From: Emydura subglobosa | Taxonomy: Eukaryota > Chordata > Testudines > Chelidae | Direction: 5' to 3' | Length of the DNA stretch: 64,000 bases | Assembly (NCBI GenBank): GCA_007922225.1 | Contig: ML679959.1 | Location: 23,286,118-23,350,117, forward strand | Part shown: piece by piece, positions 21,661 to 33,084 of the stretch | Position numbering within the stretch: position 1 is the first letter of the stretch | Layout of the letters: each line of letters begins with the position of its first letter | Notes under the pieces: model-generated | Told to the model about the DNA's origin: nothing | The model's database searches: none | The model's input: only the letters and a program-made list of their open reading frames with translations | Program-made: the position numbers and the translations under genes

Positions 21661-22315
21661 GATTTGATAACTATGGCCTGATCCTACAAGGTGCTGTACA
21701 CTAGTTTTAAGGAATGTACTTCCCATGGAGTTAAGGGAACTCATCCTCCCTCAGATGGACTCAGCACCATCTAAGACTGAGTCCTGACGGAGGAGTGCAG
21801 ATACATCAAAGACAGGCTGAATAGATATTTTTTTTATTTCTGACATTGTAACAAATCTTCTTTCAACAGAACACTACCCAAAGGCACTGTCAGAATAGTT
21901 ATAGTGATCGTTTCAGAATTTCCAGTCTACTAGTCCTGCATAGATATTGAATGTTCAGGTTATGTACATGAGGATCATTCTCTTTATTTAGATCAGAGCT
22001 TGTTACACTCTTCATAACAATGTCTCCAACCAATTCTACCCTTTTTTCTGTGTAGTTGTCTGCAGATAGACTTTGATTTTTTCTGCTTTCTTCATTATTC
22101 AAATCATTCCATGCATATTTTTCACAAACATATTTCAGTCTCTATACTGGTCGCAGCCTCTTGTCTTCAAACTACGTCTTCATGGATTAGCTTTTTGTCC
22201 TTTGTAGAGTGTGCCTGGTAACTTAGTATCCTGTGAAACTCCTACCTGATCTGCACTGACGGGGGAGGTACACAAGCTACATATTGTCGCTTGCGTGTCT
22301 CCCACCAACTTACTT
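21661..22315. other. Mostly unique; one short palindromic-family fragment
   Basis: 21670-21790 ('ggcctgatcctacaaggtgctgtaca...ggactcagcacc') resembles the dispersed short amniote element listed at 38744-38811. The rest shows no recognisable feature. Confidence 0.35.
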
Positions 22316-22319
22316 ATGT

Positions 22320-22515
22320 TGTCATGCCACAGCGTCTTCACTCTGGTGCATCGATGGGCGACACCCTCCAGTCGATGCAGCCTTACTCTTTTCGAGGGGT
22401 GGATTAATGGTGTCGACCGGAGAGCACTTCCAGGATCGATTGAGCGGGTCTCCACATCCCGCTGAGTCGATTCCGCTGCATCGATCCATGCCGCCCCTGA
22501 AGTGTAGACTTTAAT
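22320..22515. mobile_element. MITE fragment rich in TCGA words
   Basis: Dense CpG-bearing words (gtcgatgcag, gtcgaccggag, ggatcgattgagcgg, gagtcgattcc, gcatcgatcc) precede a terminal 'gaagtgtagacttt'. This is the style of GTGTAGAC-ended turtle MITEs. Only the right side is recognisable. Confidence 0.5.
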
Positions 22516-22744
22516 CAGGGTTTACAGGATTGGATTGAGCATTCACCTATTGGCTAGAGATGTTAATCTAAAGCCCTGTCACTGCATTTAGTATTTGGGC
22601 ACACAGTACTCTCTCTCCCTTTGTTTTGTCCTAATTTCTTATAGTCAATTTAGTGCTGATGGAAGCTGCCAGACTGACTGCCAGGGGAAATGAATTCCTC
22701 TGTTTATCGACAGAACAAGCAGAGCAGGGGTGCCAATTTCCTAA

Positions 22745-22950
22745 CACTATCCCACTATGTGGCTAAGTGGAGAGAGCTCTTGAATGGGATCCTGCTCTGC
22801 CAGTTCCTTGCTGGGGGACTTGGGCAAGTCACTTCACAGCTCTTTGCCTCCATTTCCTTTCTGTGAAATGGGGATAGTGATGCTGACCTCCTTTGTAAAG
22901 TACTTGGACTTCTGCTGATGACAAGCACTTTATAAGAGCTGGGTATTAAT
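22745..22950 (+). repeat. Cry-like SINE, plus strand
   Basis: The order is 'gacttgggcaagtcacttcacagctctttgcctcc', 'ctgtgaaatggggatagtgatgctgacctcctttgtaaag', and then 'acttctgctgatgacaagcactttataagagctgggtattaataa'. The last part is the Cry-type 3' segment with its ATT tail. The tRNA head is eroded. Confidence 0.85.
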
Positions 22951-24819
22951 AATGTGCTCAATTTTGATATGGCGAGACAATAACTAGGAGTGAAGTGTAG
23001 TTTTATCTTCATGTGGGGATACCACAGATAGTACTGTGGTATTCATCCAATGGCAGCTGAGTGTATACGGTAACAGAACTCATGGTGCATCTCCAGATTA
23101 TCTTCAAAATGTTAATCCCATAGGTAACTGCCATAAGATTTTCCTTGTTAAATGTCCAGTGAGTTTTTCTCCAGTCCTGGTACTTTGTTTTTTAAAGAAA
23201 AGAAGGGCAGAGGCTGTATTCATTTTATGTCCATTCCATTACTAATTAACATCTTAGACACCTTTTGGGCACGTACCTGAAAAATTATTATCTACACATT
23301 GGGAAAAAGAAGTTCAACGTAATGTAGGTAAAAATTAAAATCAGTAGAAAAGAAGTAATTTGTAATTTTGGGTCTATGTATGGTTATGATCAAAGTGATA
23401 GTAACAGTCCACAATAAGACATATTGTGCTTCTTAAAACAGCATTAAGATAAGCAATGATTAGAGCCTGTCGAATTTTTTGACCGAATCATTTTCCTACC
23501 AAAAATCAGGTTTCATCAAAAACAATAGGTTTCATAGGACGATATCATTGTTAACACATTTTGATTTTTCAGTGAGAAGTTTCAAAATGAACCTAAATGA
23601 GCATTTTGTTTGGTTCTTCTGAGACACCGTTCTCATTCATTATAGAGCCCTGAAATCCTAATCCTGATCCCAATTTAGATTCTGATATAGTCTCTATATC
23701 CAACATTCCCAAGTGTTAAAGTCCAGGACTTTTGTTCATGAGTATCTCCAATTAAAGTAACAGCAACTTAGGAACAGATCGAGGAATACAACAACATATC
23801 TTAAACCAATTTGCCTAGCAGCAATGGAAACAACAAGAGAAGGAAAGCACGGTATCCTTGTTCTTCTCTTTTGATAACCATTAATTGTAATCTAGTATTA
23901 GAAGCTTGGAAATACCATATGTTATTTTGGGTGTTTTTGTCTGTTTCCTGTCATAGACATTGATATTGGTTGTTGTTTCTGAAGAAGCACCAGCCAAGAT
24001 TGCTCTTCTTCTTTCTGCCAGTGTAGATGTCAGCACAGCCCCAAGAACAAAGGTTTGTTCGCAACCTAGGCTCCCTCTGCTGGCTGATTCTGCAGCAGTC
24101 TAGCACCAAATGTTGTTAGCCCTACAAAAATTACAGCTTTTTGTTGTGGTTAATACAAATGTAAACAAGAGAGATTTATTAATATAGAATTTTTCTTAAA
24201 AAAAAAAAAATCTGGAGGGCAATTCCCTGTCAAAATATAATCCTGTAAAATGAAGCAAACCAATCTGGGATTCAAACTACTTGCCAATATCCCTTCAAGC
24301 CAATCTTTCCCGAGTACGATATTAGAGACAGTGTATTTGCCAGGTATTTCCTTAGTCTATTTTTCTGGATTAATGCTGTGTTTTCTCCTTGTCTTCCACG
24401 CTCTAGACTTTCACTTACTAAGTGTCCCAATAAGGACTGTGTGTGTTAGCTTTAAACAGTGGTAGCATTCCCCGCACCTGCTAATTGCTTTATTTGTACT
24501 TACTGCTTCCGTCCTCTCATCAACAAAGGCTTTAGCATAAAGGGCAAATAAGATAGAACATGACAAGGAGAATGGGAGCCAGAAAAGAGAATACTTCTGT
24601 AATTACACAGTAGCCTGGAGTAGCTCTTCTCAAATCAATTATGGAGCCTGGATTGCCTAAAACTGAGGACAGCACCCCTATTTTAATTTGTTTATGCATC
24701 CAGGTTACTATAAATAAGGGCAGAGCTCCTGCTTTATTTCCAGTTGCCTGTCATTAATATATATTCATGTATTTCCTTCCTAAAGTGTTACTAATGCACA
24801 TTTGTAGTCAATTAGTATA
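22951..24819. other. Mostly unique DNA; one A/T-rich repeat-like stretch
   Basis: 23460-23660 has 'gaattttttgaccgaatcattttcctaccaaaaatcagg' style sequence like 8380-8560 and may be an old foldback element. A poly-A run lies at 24199-24210. No exon is recognised. Confidence 0.4.
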
Positions 24820-25247
24820 TTAATAATGCTTTGCACTTGCATGACACCTTTCATTCAAGTACCACAGTGCTGTACAAACATTAATGAATTAAGCCTCACT
24901 TTATCATGTCAGGAAGGTATTGCTATGTCCATTTTACAGGTGGTTAAGCTGAGGTACAAGTGGCTGTCTGAGGTGGTTGGATACAATGGGGTAAGCATTT
25001 GTATAAAAACCGAGACAGACTAAGGACACTGAGCAAATCAGAGGCTCAGCCAAGAATAGAAACCAGGAATCATGTATTTGGAGCAGCGGCTCCCCAATTT
25101 TATTGGTTCCTGTGGGATCTTTTTTAAAAAGTATTGTGGAGTGAATTGATGGAACATCAAGCTCATGTACCACCAGTGGTGCATGTAGCACAATTTAGGA
25201 ACCCCTGGCCTACAGCTTGACACCCATCCCCACGCTCTAGGTTAAGG
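24820..25247 (-). repeat. SINE, minus strand, interrupted by an hAT MITE
   Basis: 24820-25083 carries the complement of a MIR-like SINE: 'ctgtacaaacattaatgaattaagcctcac', 'cattttacaggtggttaagctgaggtacaag' and a box B complement near 25056 (aatagaaaccagg). The sequence is broken at 25084-25207 by a MITE. It resumes at 25208 with 'gcctacagcttgacacccatccccacgctctaggttaa', which fits the tRNA-head end of the same SINE. Confidence 0.6.
25084..25207. mobile_element. Short hAT-type MITE inside a SINE
   Basis: The ends cagcggctccccaatttt (25084-25101) and aatttaggaacccctg (25192-25207) are imperfect inverted copies of CAGGGGTTCCCAAA. The 124-bp element has no coding capacity. An 8-bp duplication is not preserved. 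Confidence 0.6.
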
Positions 25248-25325
25248 GGTCCCAAACTGCAGTACATGTACCACTGGTGGGACATGAGCAAAGGCACATG
25301 CTGTGCTGACTGAAGTACACACTGT
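25247..25325 (+). mobile_element. hAT-type MITE fragment
   Basis: It begins 'aggggtcccaaactgcagtacatgtaccactggtgggacatg'. It shares its layout with the fragment at 25631-25700 (gtagttcccaaactgtggc ... ctaccagtgctccatgg), so both are probably left ends of one family. Confidence 0.5.
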
Positions 25326-25630
25326 GTCTCTTTAGAATCTCTAATGTTGCAGTGGGAACAAATCGTTCTGTAACTGTGGACTAAACTAGTACATCTTACG
25401 AGGTTTTTTTAAAGTGCATTGAATGCTGGTGAAAGATTGGAGATGGACAGCACTGGAAACCACCGTTAATTATATATCCACAAAAGAAGTCCAGCAGCTG
25501 TGATGCAAGCTTCCCATAGTGCCATACTAAGGTGCTACAGTCTTGGCCTGGACAAGACCCCTATTCAGTTCTCAATCTCACCAATGAAATTTCTCATTAG
25601 GAAGTCAGATGGGATGGTGATGTCTCTTAG

Positions 25631-25700
25631 GTCGGTAGTTCCCAAACTGTGGCTAATGGACTACCAGTGCTCCATGGAGAACTGGTCATAGGGTGCTGAC
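25631..25700 (+). mobile_element. hAT-type MITE fragment
   Basis: Second copy of the family seen at 25247-25325, with the same CCCAAACTG start and CTACCAGTG/GTACCACTG segment. No matching right end was found. Confidence 0.5.
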
Positions 25701-27070
25701 TTCTTTATTCCACTTGCAATTACATTAAGAAAGTAAGAAAAATGACATTAAATACTGTTCTAATATTAATCTTCCATGTAAGCATTTATTTAGATCCCAC
25801 AGAAACATTATTCAATGGCCAATAGAAAACGAGGGTATCCTCGTTTAGTAGAAAACTAGGGTCATGATTCAGAGGGCAGGTGTCCATGAGACAGTCTTTC
25901 TATCAAGATGCAATTCATGCTATGAAGACATTTGGGAATGTCTAATTTAAGTATTTATGGGCCAACTACCATTCTAGTGTGGTACCTAGGCCCATTTAGA
26001 GGTACTGGGGCCACTCTTATGAAAACACCAGCCCACTAGGCAATGAACTAAGAGCACCTCCTCATCCCGTATCAGCCACTGAACAGTGGTAGTTTTATGA
26101 TAGTGATAACTTTCTGCCACTACCAGCTCAAGATGTATTTGATCTGGTGACCTACAGGTGAGAGTCTCCATGTCTCATTACCAATCCCCTTAGTTGCTGA
26201 GTCCTGAAAAGCATCTTATTTCTGATATGTGCAGTTAGTTTGCAATGCACTTCTGAAAACCAGTAGATTGCCAGTAAATTTATTTCCAAGAAAAATAAAG
26301 CATTTATGCTGTCAAATTAATCAAATTAAATTGTTTTACAAAAACATGTTTTAATACAAACACCATAGGTATTTCCACTGTACTATTTATTCTTTTTATA
26401 TAGCTGCTAACATTTACACCAGGAGTAGCTACTTGCCGAATTAATGAAGCAAAAATTCTTGTCTTTAAAAATTTTGATTTTTACCTCCGCATTGAAAAAA
26501 AAACCAAACTAATTTGAAAAACCAGATAGATTTCTAAAGCTTATAAACTATTGTAGACACACACAATCTGTATTGAAAGATCGGTTCATGTTATGATGAT
26601 CACAGGCTCAGACTGGAGATAACAGCTGGCAGCCTGGTTAGTTTTACTATAGTTCAAACTGAGGCCACACTGGAGGGAAGGCAAATTCCAATTTCTGTTT
26701 TATCAAACCTCTACGCAGAGCCAAAGATCAGCTTCAGTGTTTAGCTAAAATTCTTCTGTAATGCATGTTGTCAGATCACGTGAGCTGCTAACTGCCCCAG
26801 AATAAAATTACCAGCATGCTGTATGTATGAGTTATTAACATTATGTATACGTGGAAGGAAACATTTTATACATCTGGGGAAAAAATCAATGGATTAACAA
26901 ACTACATCTCACTCACCCCACCCCATATGGAAATGCACGTAAGCTTTTTATACATGTTAAGTTTTTATCATTACTGATTCAAGGATAGAACGTCACGTTC
27001 TAAAATAACACTGCACTTGTATAGCAGTCTCTAACTTCAGACATCTAGGCAGAATCTGAAGGGGAGGAGG
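25701..27070. other. No recognisable gene or repeat
   Basis: AT-rich unique-looking DNA. Short open frames show no domain. Confidence 0.4.
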
Positions 27071-27090
27071 CTGCTGCTGCTGCTGCTGCT
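27071..27090. repeat. (CTG)n trinucleotide repeat
   Basis: Just under seven CTG units in non-coding sequence. Confidence 0.9.
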
Positions 27091-27239
27091 ATATATTTTT
27101 TCTCCCATTCATTTCATAGTTATATTTGCGCAAGACTGAAAGCCAAAGGCAGGGCAAAAGTTTTAACTAGCAACCTGGGCTATTGGGAAAAGGCATCTTC
27201 ATCACTAGGAAAGCTCAGACTGGCAAAGGAGTTAGAGTT

Positions 27240-27560
27240 AAGCTTCCTTTTTCTCAAATCTTTTACCATTTGAGGGGGGTTTTAAGAGGCGGAGCGAGCC
27301 AAAAATGCTGACCTTAATTAATGGAGACCCACTAGACCCAAGGAAAAGGTTTGGCTCTCAAGGCCTTGGCCTCCCCCTGAGCCTCTCTTGGGTGTAATGA
27401 GAGAGCTCAGCTTCATTACTGGCAGCTGAGGGGAAGGGTCACTGGGGATGGATTTGCAGGGCCCTCATTGAGAGATCACTCCATGCTGAGAGGAGCTGGC
27501 CATGCTCTTGGACACCTGGTCATTAACATTGCTAATTAGCGGCCATTAATCAGGGCTCTT
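27240..27560. promoter_or_regulatory. Candidate conserved non-coding element with homeodomain sites
   Basis: This 320-bp stretch matches no repeat I recognise. It clusters homeodomain-type cores: TTAATTA at 27314-27320, a perfect palindrome GCTAATTAGC at 27531-27540, and CATTAA words on both sides of it (27521-27526 and 27544-27550). The composition changes sharply from the AT-rich neighbourhood to balanced, complex sequence. This is typical of vertebrate developmental enhancers, but conservation cannot be seen from one genome. Confidence 0.3.
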
Positions 27561-28980
27561 GGGTTTTTTTGTTGTGTGTCACCGGCTCAGAGGAACCAAG
27601 TGAATAAGAAGATTGTTTCATTACCTCCACAAGAGGTGGAATGAAAGCAGTTCCCATCAGCTCAAGATGAGATGGATTAAGGGAAAGGTTAGACAACAGT
27701 TTAAGATGAGCCAGGGAGGGGGAACAAGGGGACCTGAGCTGTCCTCTGAGTGGGAAACCAGTCACCTATAATTAATGAAATCTTCCGCAACCTAATTCTA
27801 ATCACCGTGTGAGCTTTCCACCAGCAACCAAACTTCTGCAACTTAAGGGATCTAATTTATCTGTTTGTGCATGAAATTATCTGGCAACCAATTCCTCTCT
27901 TGTTTAGATTTTCTTCCAAATCTAGCCTTACCAGGTTTTAATGGTGTGTCATTTTGCATATATATAGATATAGATATAAAATTATAAAGACATTACATTT
28001 TGTTCAATACACTTGATTAAATTGGCCAGGGTGCCCCTTCCCCAGCCCACCAAGTGGTAGAGAAAATATTTTAATAGCCTAATGTAGAACCATATTCATT
28101 AGGAATAATTGAGAAAGTATAGAAGAAAACTGCATTGAAATCTTTCAGACGCACAAGAATTAAAACAATTTTATTTGTTCTGCTGATACTGGGTAAAAAA
28201 AGACAAAGGAAAATATAATTACTGGTGTCTATAGAACCAAATAAAGAATTTAATGAGCAACTAGATTGTTAAAAGCTCCTTTGCTTGTGAAAATGCAGTC
28301 GTCCTCTGACACCCTGTTGTATAACTTTATAGAACAGGTGCCTAATTCTCCTACTGGGATACATTTTAATTGAGTAGTTGGTTGCTTTACACCAATTTGA
28401 AGTTTTTTGTTTACTTTTAATATAACAAACTCTTTATTTCTATAGATACAGATACCCTCAGGAATGTGATTAGAAGCAGGTTTATAGAAAGCCAGACAGA
28501 TAAAACAGCATTTTGATTTCTAAAACTAACTAACCAAAAGCTTGATTTGTTCTGCTTATGTGTGAGAGCCAGTAACTTTTAGACATATGCACTGAGCATT
28601 TCAATCAAGTTGTTTGCATATCCATTCATTTCAGAAAGACACTCAAAATGGATTACAAACATTTAATTGTAACAGGCATAAAATAGTTAAGCAAGGACAA
28701 ATGGAAGTTCAAAATATGCCTAAGGATTCACTAGTGTTACTGGATTGTTCTGATCATGGAACATAAATTCCCCCTTGTAGTTTCAAAGCGACTTCATTCA
28801 GCTAATGCACATTCCCTTTCATAGCAACAAAAAGCAAAACCATGTTTCTTATGTACTTGGATTCTCTGTTTCTGTATAGCAGTGAAGTTAGGTAAAAATG
28901 TTCATAAAACTAATCTTTGGAGCATTTCAGTTGGGCTGGAAATTTAATAATATGATTTCTGGGACTTCATGGGAAAGTTG
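27561..28980. other. No recognisable gene or repeat
   Basis: AT-rich, repeat-poor sequence. It may continue the regulatory-looking region on either side. Confidence 0.35.
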
Positions 28981-28984
28981 AAGA

Positions 28985-29150
28985 CTCGAGGGGAAATTAC
29001 ACAATGAACAGCTGAGAAAAAGTTGCATTCTGGCACAGAATCATGCAAATGGAGCACATTCTTCAGTTTTCTCATGACGGATTGTCTCTGAAACTACTGA
29101 GCCAAGCTGCTGAAATGCTAATGAAGGAGATGCATCAATGAGCTGTGTCA
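28985..29150. promoter_or_regulatory. Candidate regulatory element with octamer site
   Basis: Repeat-free sequence with a perfect POU octamer ATGCAAAT at 29043-29050 and TAATGAAG/ATGCATCAATG words at about 29119-29140. It lies 1.5 kb from the homeodomain cluster at 27.5 kb. Function is inferred only from motif content. Confidence 0.22.
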
Positions 29151-29159
29151 TCCCGGGGG

Positions 29160-29330
29160 CTTCTGAAGGGGACAGAGTAGGAGAGAAAGAGAGGGGGCGA
29201 AGGAAGGAAGGAAGAAAGCACGAATGAAAAGAAGAGAGGCAGGAGGAGTTTCAAATATTGGGGCTGTCCTGCTCTTGAAATGAAATAGAGAGGGGGGAAA
29301 AATAGATCTGCAATGAACTCTGATGAACAA
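29160..29330. repeat. Purine-rich low-complexity tract
   Basis: Mostly A and G, with (GGAA)n at 29202-29216 and further GA-rich runs to about 29300. It yields a spurious Ser/Leu/Phe-rich open frame on the minus strand. Confidence 0.7.
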
Positions 29331-30185
29331 GCTCATTAATAATGCAAAAGAGCTCCCAAGACAATTAAATTTGGGATGAGGGTGAAAAGGAAGATTGGCA
29401 TCTGCAAATTTTGGGGGTTTTTTTGTTTGGGGTTTTTTTTTTTTTTAATGTTTTGCAAGACTGTGATCAATGTAGAAAGAAGATTCTTGTGAAAACAAAA
29501 AACAAAACAAAAAATCATGCTTTTCCCTGCTTAATTTAGAAGCTCAAAAATTACTGCTACTTACAAACCCTGTCCCCTATTACATACTTGCTGCCATCCC
29601 CACCTATGAATTTGTTTTATAAAACTTATTGATAGAAATGCACCAAGATCTGTATTTTGCTATAGAGTCCTCTGCTGTATAATGCAGTGAACCAAAATAT
29701 CAGATCTGAATGCTCCCCAGACTATACGGGATATGAGATTTGAATCTCAGAATTAAGGCTTAAGACCACCTCTACGAATCTTAAAAGTATGCTGCAGGGT
29801 CCACTTACGAATAGTTTTTAAAAGAGTCCAGATCCCATTTAGGCACCAAAATAAGCAGCCACAGTTTCCAAAGCTCTCAGCACACTGGAGGCTAATGTCT
29901 TCTGAAAATCTGGCTGTGAGCGTCACAAGAGGCGTTGTTGGCCGCTGAACACTTTTGAAAATCTGACCCCAATTATGGGGGCTGAGCACTTGAACACACG
30001 TGGACTTTAACTCTTCAAATATAATATGCATGATTCAGTCTTGCAAAATTGAAATGAAGTGTTACCAACAGCTGAGGCACAAAATCTACGCACCTGCCCT
30101 TTACCACGATGATTGAGGATAATAGAATTTTTTTATTTACTTGCCCCAGGCAAATGGGCAAATAAAATTTTCTGAGCCTGGTTTA
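29331..30185. other. Non-coding; T-run and a repeat-like segment
   Basis: A (T)n/(A)n rich area spans 29408-29515. At 29810-30005 the phrase 'gaaaatctg' recurs with 'ctgagcac' words, a pattern of a dispersed amniote repeat. No exon is seen. Confidence 0.35.
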
Positions 30186-30189
30186 GGGA

Positions 30190-30480
30190 AGGCAGCATGG
30201 TCTGACAGATAGGGAACTGGGCCAGGAGTCCTAAGACCTTGACTTTATTCCTGGCTCTATCGCTGACCTGCTGTGTGACCTGGGGCAAATCACTTCACCG
30301 CTCTTTGTTTCCTCGCCTATTCTTTGTCTATTTAGGTCTTGCTAAGCTCCTTGGGGGAGAGACAGTTCTCTCTTACTATGTGTGTATTTGTACAGCACCT
30401 AGCACAATGAGGCTTCAATCTTTGCTGGAGCCTCTAGGTGCTACTATTATGCAAATAACAATAATAGTCATAATATAACA
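30190..30480 (+). repeat. Full-length MIR/L2-tailed SINE, plus strand
   Basis: A tRNA-like head (30195-30255) is followed by the core 'gtgtgacctggggcaaatcacttcacc'. The L2-like tail 'tttgtacagcacctagcacaatgaggc...ggagcctctaggtgctac' and a terminal (AAT)n-like end follow. This is one of the most complete copies and a good reference for the others. Confidence 0.85.
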
Positions 30481-31865
30481 TAATCCTACTGAAGTCAGCT
30501 GAGTATCAGTCTGCACAGGATTTGACCCATGGCACTGTAAACTATTATTCTTAGGTAAAAATCTCCAAAGCTTCTGTTTAACTAACAGACAATTTTTTTG
30601 TCTCTTTTTAAATCTTTTCAGCCACCTCAAGGACCTCAGTTTCAAAATCAGCCTCTAAATGTGAACCACCATTTACATGTGCATGCACAGAGTTGTGTGC
30701 ACATGAGTAACCAGAAGTTGTTTGCATGCCTAAATGTAAAGGCTGCCTCCAAAGGCCTGTACATAGTGAATTAATTCTTACTCCAAAAATGTCTGCAGTG
30801 ACTATAAGTAGTTTAGGTTTAATGTAGATGCCGTCTATGATTTCAGAAAATACCACTGTAATTCATTCACTCTTGGTGAAATCCAAGGTACTGCATTCTT
30901 GAAATTAAGTACTACTCTTTGTGTCTCTAGCTTACTTTATGAGCACCTGTGTTACAACATATAAACAATTAAATAGCAACATCTCAGCTCTGTGGCTTAA
31001 CTTGCAGCTGTACAGTTAGTCAGTATCAATATTCCAGCCCATCTGAACTGTTAAATATGCATTTGGTAAGAACTAAAATGTTGATATAAAAATACTAATT
31101 CTTTATCAGTGTGTTGATATCTAGTTCTACAACTACTGTAAAATGCATGTGGGGAGGTTGGTTTTATTGCGTTAGATTTAAATGATAAAAAGACACCCAG
31201 ACAAAGATTCTGTCACTTTAGTAAATGTTATATCATACTCCAGCAGCATTAAAACAACAAACAGAATAATTATAGTGAAGTAATCATAATGTAATGTAAA
31301 TGGATGCTGTATAAAGCATGAATGTGTATAGAAAGATAGACACATTCACATCTAGATAAACTAGACTTAGACCTTAGATGCCAAGTTAGGATAAATAGAG
31401 ATAAGGATAAAATCATAAATGAACTGCAGCTGAATTTTTCCAAGGTCTTGGGGTGTGTGGATCCAACCTTTTGGTTCAGGTACATCTCTCAAATACATAT
31501 ATATTAAAAATAGGGACCTGGTTTCGACTGACAAATGTAAGGAAATTCTAAAATACAGCTGACAATTTAATGAACCTTCTTGTTCCCCTGTACTCTAGCT
31601 CATATGTTACCGTGTGTAAGACCACCCACACCTCTTAACATCTCTAATGGAAAATTGTATTAACTGCTCTAACTAAGCATAACTGGATGGGCAAAAGATG
31701 GAGTTTTCTAGCCTTCATAACTATTTGCTTGTTATGTTTTAATTTTATATTAAATGGAATATTAAATCTCAAGGAAATGTTCCAGGGGTCTAAATTTTTT
31801 TAAGCCTAGTAAATCTTATTTGTTCAGAAAGAGGCAGGTTTTTAAATGTATAGTATAGAAACTCT
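30481..31865. other. No recognisable gene
   Basis: AT-rich unique-looking sequence. A small fragment of the short palindromic family is possible at 30483-30535. Confidence 0.4.
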
Positions 31866-31867
31866 TT

Positions 31868-31942
31868 GGAACATTATGGACTAAATTCATCCCTGGAGTA
31901 AAACTGACATCAATTGAGAATTATATCACGGATCAGAGCTGA
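31868..31942. repeat. Copy of short palindromic dispersed element
   Basis: The phrase 'taaattcatccctggagtaaaactgacatcaattgagaattatatcacggatcagagctg' has two rough inverted halves around 'gacatcaattg'. Confidence 0.5.
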
Positions 31943-32848
31943 TTAAAAATGACGTTTTGCAAAAACTTTTGAAAATGTATTTTCTCATAAACGTTTGCTT
32001 TTTTTAAAAATTTTCTGATATTTTGGATGAAAAAAAAAAAAAGGAAAGAAGAAAACCTTTTTAAACCAAAAATGAAACGATGTTGGTTTTCAGGTTTTTT
32101 TTTTGTTTTTTGTTTTTTCTCCCTTCCTTTCCCTTGTTTCCCCTTATTTTCCTTTTTTCCATTTTGCCATTGAAAAGGAAGGTGAAGGAAAGAGAGGAGG
32201 GAGATTGGGATGAATTTGAGCTGAGATATCTTCCTCACTATAGATGAAATAGGACTTAGTTCTCCACTGCCTTGTGCCTTGAATCATTGTTTACACCTAT
32301 GCAAAAGCGGTATAGGATACCAATAAATTAGAAAGGCAGTATATTATACCCACTTCATGGAGGTGCAGATGATGATTCAAGAGGCAAAGAAGTGGAAAAT
32401 CTGTCCCATAATAATAAAATAGTCGTGCATATATGGCTTTATAATTTGCTCCATAAACCTGTATTTAATCTTCAGACTTGCATCAGCCACGGTCAGTGTA
32501 TGTTGTAATTGCACTTGCACATGCCAATGAAGTACCTGATTTTTCAAGGAAATCTCTGTTCACGTATAGTACCTAAGCGCAGGCATGGCCAGCTGTGCAC
32601 ATGAGCCCATGTACTTTTGTGGGAGACGCATTCTACCTGTTTTCTCCCATCCCACTAGTCTGAATAGCCTTCTTCCCCTATACACTTTGAAAGTCACACA
32701 GTCGCCATGCTAAGTCGTGATGACTTACCTCAACCTTTGAAAACCTGCTGACATTCCCTCTACATCCGTAGAGAAGTGCCCCTTGCCTGACTGCTGACCA
32801 TCAGGATAACTGGACCCAAGATTTACGTTGCACAAAGCCCAACAACCC
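31943..32848. other. A/T low-complexity and unique DNA
   Basis: 31985-32160 contains long T and A runs (for example 32030-32042 and 32096-32116) and CCTTT-rich sequence. The rest is unremarkable. Confidence 0.4.
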
Positions 32849-33073
32849 TTAGCTGTGTAGCCAGCGCTTTGAATTGAGATTTGGTCTGGAGCTCAGGCTG
32901 TGAAGCCTGGGGGATAGGGGTGGACTTCAGAGCCTCAGGCTCCAGTCCAAGTCACAACTTCAAAGTGCCGTCTACACAGCTATTTGTAGAGCGCTAGCAC
33001 AAGGCCTGCTATGCCACATCTGTTGACCCGGCCTGGGAGGCTTACTGCTGCAGGCTGTGCAGACATACCCTTT
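32849..33073. mobile_element. MITE with inner inverted repeat
   Basis: The arms agctgtgtagccagcgctttg (from 32851) and caaagtgccgtctacacagct (to 32981) are inverted copies with few mismatches, enclosing 'ggagctcaggctgtgaagcc ... cagagcctcaggctcc'. The right end 'gtgcagacataccc' is the standard GGGTATGTCTACAC-type terminus; the outer left end is lost or altered. Confidence 0.6.
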
Positions 33074-33084
33074 GGTGAACAGTC

